Assembly (NCBI GenBank): GCA_020025715.1
Contig: JAHHRQ010000014.1
Coordinates: 1 to 34,477, forward strand
Length of the DNA: 34,477 nucleotides
Source: Oscillospiraceae bacterium
GTDB taxonomy: Bacteria; Bacillota; Clostridia; Oscillospirales; Oscillospiraceae
Direction: 5' to 3'
Both the position numbers and the translations under genes were made by a program. Positions 32,250 to 34,477 of this stretch are shown one piece after another (position 1 is the stretch's first letter; every line of letters begins with the position of its first letter). The notes beneath the pieces are model-generated. The model was not told where the DNA came from. It worked only from the letters and a program-made list of their open reading frames with translations, and did no database searches.

Positions 32250-32262
32250 GTGAGGTTATAAA

Positions 32263-33102
32263 ATGAAAAAATCAAATCTGATCATTATTCTGTGCTTTGT
32301 ACTTATAATAGCAGCTGCTGCTTCTGCCATGCTCTTTAAGGGCGGCAAGGCAGATTCCGCAGAGAACAACATAAATACCGTTGCATACGCAGACTCCGAA
32401 GATGTTCCCACTCTGGGCTACGAAACCGAGAGCGAGGAGGCTTCTGCCAACAAGACCGCTCTTGTAGAGAGCGCTCCCGCTGAGGAGAAGGTTGAGGAAG
32501 TGAAAGAGTACAAGACCATTCCCATGGACGACGCGCTCTTTATCGGCGACTCCAGAACCGTAGGTCTTGACGATTACGGCCAGATCGAGGGTGCACACTT
32601 CTTCTCCGATGTGGGAATGAGCGTTTACAACATTTTTGAAAAGGGTGCAAAGGTTTCCCCCTACGGCTATGTTACCCTTAAGGACCTGCTTACAGATCAT
32701 CAGTTTAACAAAATCTATGTTATGCTGGGTATAAATGAGGCGGGCTATGAGATAGACAAGACTATCGAAAAGTACGAGCAGCTTGTTGATTTCATAATAG
32801 AAAAAGAGCCTGACGCAAAGGTTTTCGTTATGGCTAACCTCCATGTAACCAATGCTAAATCCAGCGACGGAGGTTATATTAACAACAAGACCCTGAACCA
32901 GATAAACGAAGGTATTTCCGCTTTCGCAGAGAAAGATAACGTATTTTTCCTTGACGCCAATAAAGTTTTCGACGATAATAATAAGGGACTTGCACTTTCC
33001 AAGACCGGCGACGGTGTGCATCTCTACGCTAAGTATTATGTCGAATGGGGCAAATGGATAGTTGACCAGACGGCAAAAATCTGGGAGGAGAATGAATTTT
33101 GA
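32263..33102 (+). CDS. Membrane-anchored SGNH/GDSL hydrolase, likely O-acetyltransferase partner
   Basis: A 279-residue protein. An uncleaved signal anchor (about 5-24) is followed by an acidic, low-complexity linker to about residue 85 and then an SGNH domain. Block I is IGDSR with nucleophile Ser97, block III is GINE with Asn158, and block V is DGVH with Asp250 and His253, so the catalytic set is complete. The domain should lie outside the membrane. With the adjacent MBOAT it matches the two-part O-acetylation machines (PatA/PatB, AlgI/AlgJ type); an esterase role is possible too. Start ATG behind AGTGAGG. Its stop overlaps the TTG start of the sigma factor gene. Confidence 0.88.
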   Translation: MKKSNLIIILCFVLIIAAAASAMLFKGGKADSAENNINTVAYADSEDVPTLGYETESEEASANKTALVESAPAEEKVEEVKEYKTIPMDDALFIGDSRTVGLDDYGQIEGAHFFSDVGMSVYNIFEKGAKVSPYGYVTLKDLLTDHQFNKIYVMLGINEAGYEIDKTIEKYEQLVDFIIEKEPDAKVFVMANLHVTNAKSSDGGYINNKTLNQINEGISAFAEKDNVFFLDANKVFDDNNKGLALSKTGDGVHLYAKYYVEWGKWIVDQTAKIWEENEF

Positions 33103-33590
33103 CCGAAAAGGAGAAATTCTGTAAAAATATAAAAAAATACGAATCTCCAATGTATGCCACGGCTTATTCTATCGTGAGGAATGAAGATGACGCGGCAGAT
33201 GTAATAAGCGAATCTATATGCAGAGCGTACAGCAGCTACGCTCTGCTCAAAAATAAATCGGCTTTCAAAGCATGGATACTGCGTATTGTCCACAACACCG
33301 CAATAGAGATGGTACGCAAAAATTCAAAGATTGTTGAGATGGACGATCTGTACGACGTCGCGGAAAAAAACGACGGCGTAGATGTTGAGACTAAAATGGC
33401 TCTCCACGATGCGGTGGAGAGCCTTAATGAACCATACAGAACGGTTGTTAACCTGTTCTATTACGAAAATCTTTCGGTGTCGATAATTGCCCAGACAACG
33501 GGGGCGAACCAAGCCACGGTGCGACAACAGCTGTCGCGTGCCCGAAAAATGTTAAAGAAATTATTGAATGAGGATTTTTTAAATGAATAA
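33099..33590 (+). CDS. ECF-type RNA polymerase sigma factor (SigV-like)
   Basis: A 163-residue sigma factor with region 2 (MYATAYSIVRNEDDAADVISE through FKAWILRIVHNTAIEMVRK) and region 4 (LNEPYRTVVNLFYYENLSV, helix-turn-helix ATVRQQLSRARKML). There is no region 1.1 or 3, as usual for ECF types. The start is TTG at 33099, eight bases after GGGAGGAG and overlapping the upstream stop by TTGA; the first in-frame ATG (33150) would delete part of region 2. Its own stop overlaps the anti-sigma start by 8 bases. Tight coupling to an RsiV-like protein supports a SigV-type role in envelope stress. Confidence 0.92.
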   Translation: MTEKEKFCKNIKKYESPMYATAYSIVRNEDDAADVISESICRAYSSYALLKNKSAFKAWILRIVHNTAIEMVRKNSKIVEMDDLYDVAEKNDGVDVETKMALHDAVESLNEPYRTVVNLFYYENLSVSIIAQTTGANQATVRQQLSRARKMLKKLLNEDFLNE

Positions 33591-34473
33591 ATTTGATAAG
33601 AAAATAAAAGAAATGGCTAAGGCGGAGCACAGGGAAGTTCCTGAATGCGTCAGAAAAGCCATTGATGAGACTCTTGAAAGTCTGCCGGAGAGCAGCTGTA
33701 AAATACACAGTATAAACTATGCTTCCAGAATTATCTCAATCGCAGCCAGTTTTATTCTGGTTCTGCTCGTAATCATGCCCAATGTAAGCCCCGCATACGC
33801 CGAGGCTCTCCAAGATGTTCCCGTGGTGGGAAAATTGGTGCAGCTTGTCACCATAAGAAACTACCGTTATTCAGACGGCAACTATGAAATGGATATTAAG
33901 GTTCCCGAAGTTCAAAGTGAGAATGAGGCGGGAGCATTTATAAATAAAGACGTTAATGAGCTTACCGAGGCTCTGGTAAGCGAATTTTACAAGACCGTAG
34001 GCGTCAGCCAGTCCGAGGGCTACGGCGCAATCTATCTCGACTATAACGCAGTAAGCGATACTCCCCGCTGGTTCACTCTCAAGCTTTCGGTTTCCGAGGT
34101 TGCCGCTGACAGTCACAGCTATTTCAAATACTATAATGTGGACAGAGAAAAGGGCGTAATCGTTGAGCTGGGCGATCTTTTCGTTTCCGGCGACAGCATG
34201 AGAGTTATTGCCGACGATATTAAACGCCAGATGTCAATCAGAATGGCAGAAGATCCGGAAGTGATTTTCTGGGAAAATGAATCTGAATTTAATTCAAATC
34301 CCCAGATACTCCAAAGCTCCCACAACTTCTACTGGGATAAGGAGGGAAATCTGGTTATTCCCTTTGATAAATTTGAGGTAGGCCCCGGATATATAGGAGC
34401 GCCTGAGTTTGTGATAGAGAAAAATCTCATAAAAGATATTCTTAAGCCGGAATACAGTGACATTGAGGGTTAA
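33583..34473 (+). CDS. RsiV-like anti-sigma factor (DUF3298)
   Basis: A 296-residue single-pass membrane protein. A cytoplasmic N-terminus of about 45 residues, which would bind the sigma factor, is followed by a TM helix at about 49-66. Next comes NVSPAYAEALQDVPVVGKLV and an extracellular domain with the DUF3298 pattern YYNVDREKGVIVELGDLF and IKRQMSIRM. In Bacillus RsiV this domain binds lysozyme and the protein is then cut by signal peptidase and RasP to free SigV; AYA-EAL after the helix could be the first cleavage site. Start ATG overlaps the sigma gene by 8 bases (ATGAATAA). Complete, with its stop four bases before the window's end. Lysozyme binding is inferred. Confidence 0.85.
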   Translation: MNKFDKKIKEMAKAEHREVPECVRKAIDETLESLPESSCKIHSINYASRIISIAASFILVLLVIMPNVSPAYAEALQDVPVVGKLVQLVTIRNYRYSDGNYEMDIKVPEVQSENEAGAFINKDVNELTEALVSEFYKTVGVSQSEGYGAIYLDYNAVSDTPRWFTLKLSVSEVAADSHSYFKYYNVDREKGVIVELGDLFVSGDSMRVIADDIKRQMSIRMAEDPEVIFWENESEFNSNPQILQSSHNFYWDKEGNLVIPFDKFEVGPGYIGAPEFVIEKNLIKDILKPEYSDIEG

Positions 34474-34477
34474 AACC

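Overview
The window looks like the chromosome of an anaerobic, low-to-mid GC Gram-positive bacterium of class Clostridia, probably Oscillospiraceae/Ruminococcaceae-like. The grounds are strong AGGAGG-type ribosome binding sites, lipoprotein leaders ending LAAC-GEKPAE, the rpsO-pnp and rplM-rpsI pairs, a TypA GTPase and a SigV/RsiV-like pair. This placement is inferred from gene content and protein style, not from a database match. No rRNA, tRNA, CRISPR array, transposase or phage gene was seen.

Layout. (1) 1-2.4 kb: a small DUF896 gene on the minus strand and typA on the plus strand. (2) 2.5-11.2 kb: an oligopeptide-type ABC transporter operon in which most subunits are unusual. The binding lipoprotein appears circularly permuted. 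OppC carries an RCC1-like seven-bladed propeller in its first extracytoplasmic loop. OppF has a coiled-coil-rich insertion of about 180 residues in its ATPase domain. The operon ends with a 67-residue single-pass membrane protein. It is preceded by a leader rich in hairpins, and it holds a strong hairpin plus a 20-bp inverted repeat between the lipoprotein and permease genes. (3) 11.5-17.6 kb: a second Opp operon of ordinary architecture (B-C-D-F-A). (4) 17.6-22.9 kb: housekeeping genes rpsO, pnp, a SAP/DUF6434 gene, a TtcA-like tRNA thiolase, and rplM-rpsI. (5) 23.1-27.2 kb: an AT-richer metabolic cassette. A MalY/PatB-type C-S lyase, an APC amino acid permease and a VOC-fold protein form a minus-strand operon, divergent from a MarR regulator, with a near-perfect palindrome over the operon's predicted transcription start. 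(6) 27.2-30.6 kb: a membrane protein of unknown function, a DUF4186 protein, and a large membrane-anchored 5'-nucleotidase. (7) 30.8-34.5 kb: an MBOAT acyltransferase, an SGNH hydrolase, an ECF sigma factor and an RsiV-like anti-sigma factor, the last three overlapping or tightly spaced.

How the parts may work together. The two Opp systems import peptides or related solutes; the first seems to be a decorated lineage whose extra domains face both the outside (propeller) and the cytoplasm (coiled coil). The last operon resembles the SigV-RsiV-OatA lysozyme response of Bacillus, except that O-acetylation would be done by a PatA/PatB-like MBOAT plus SGNH pair instead of OatA. The best candidates for something undescribed are the decorated transporter (2.5-11.2 kb) and this sigma-controlled acylation operon.
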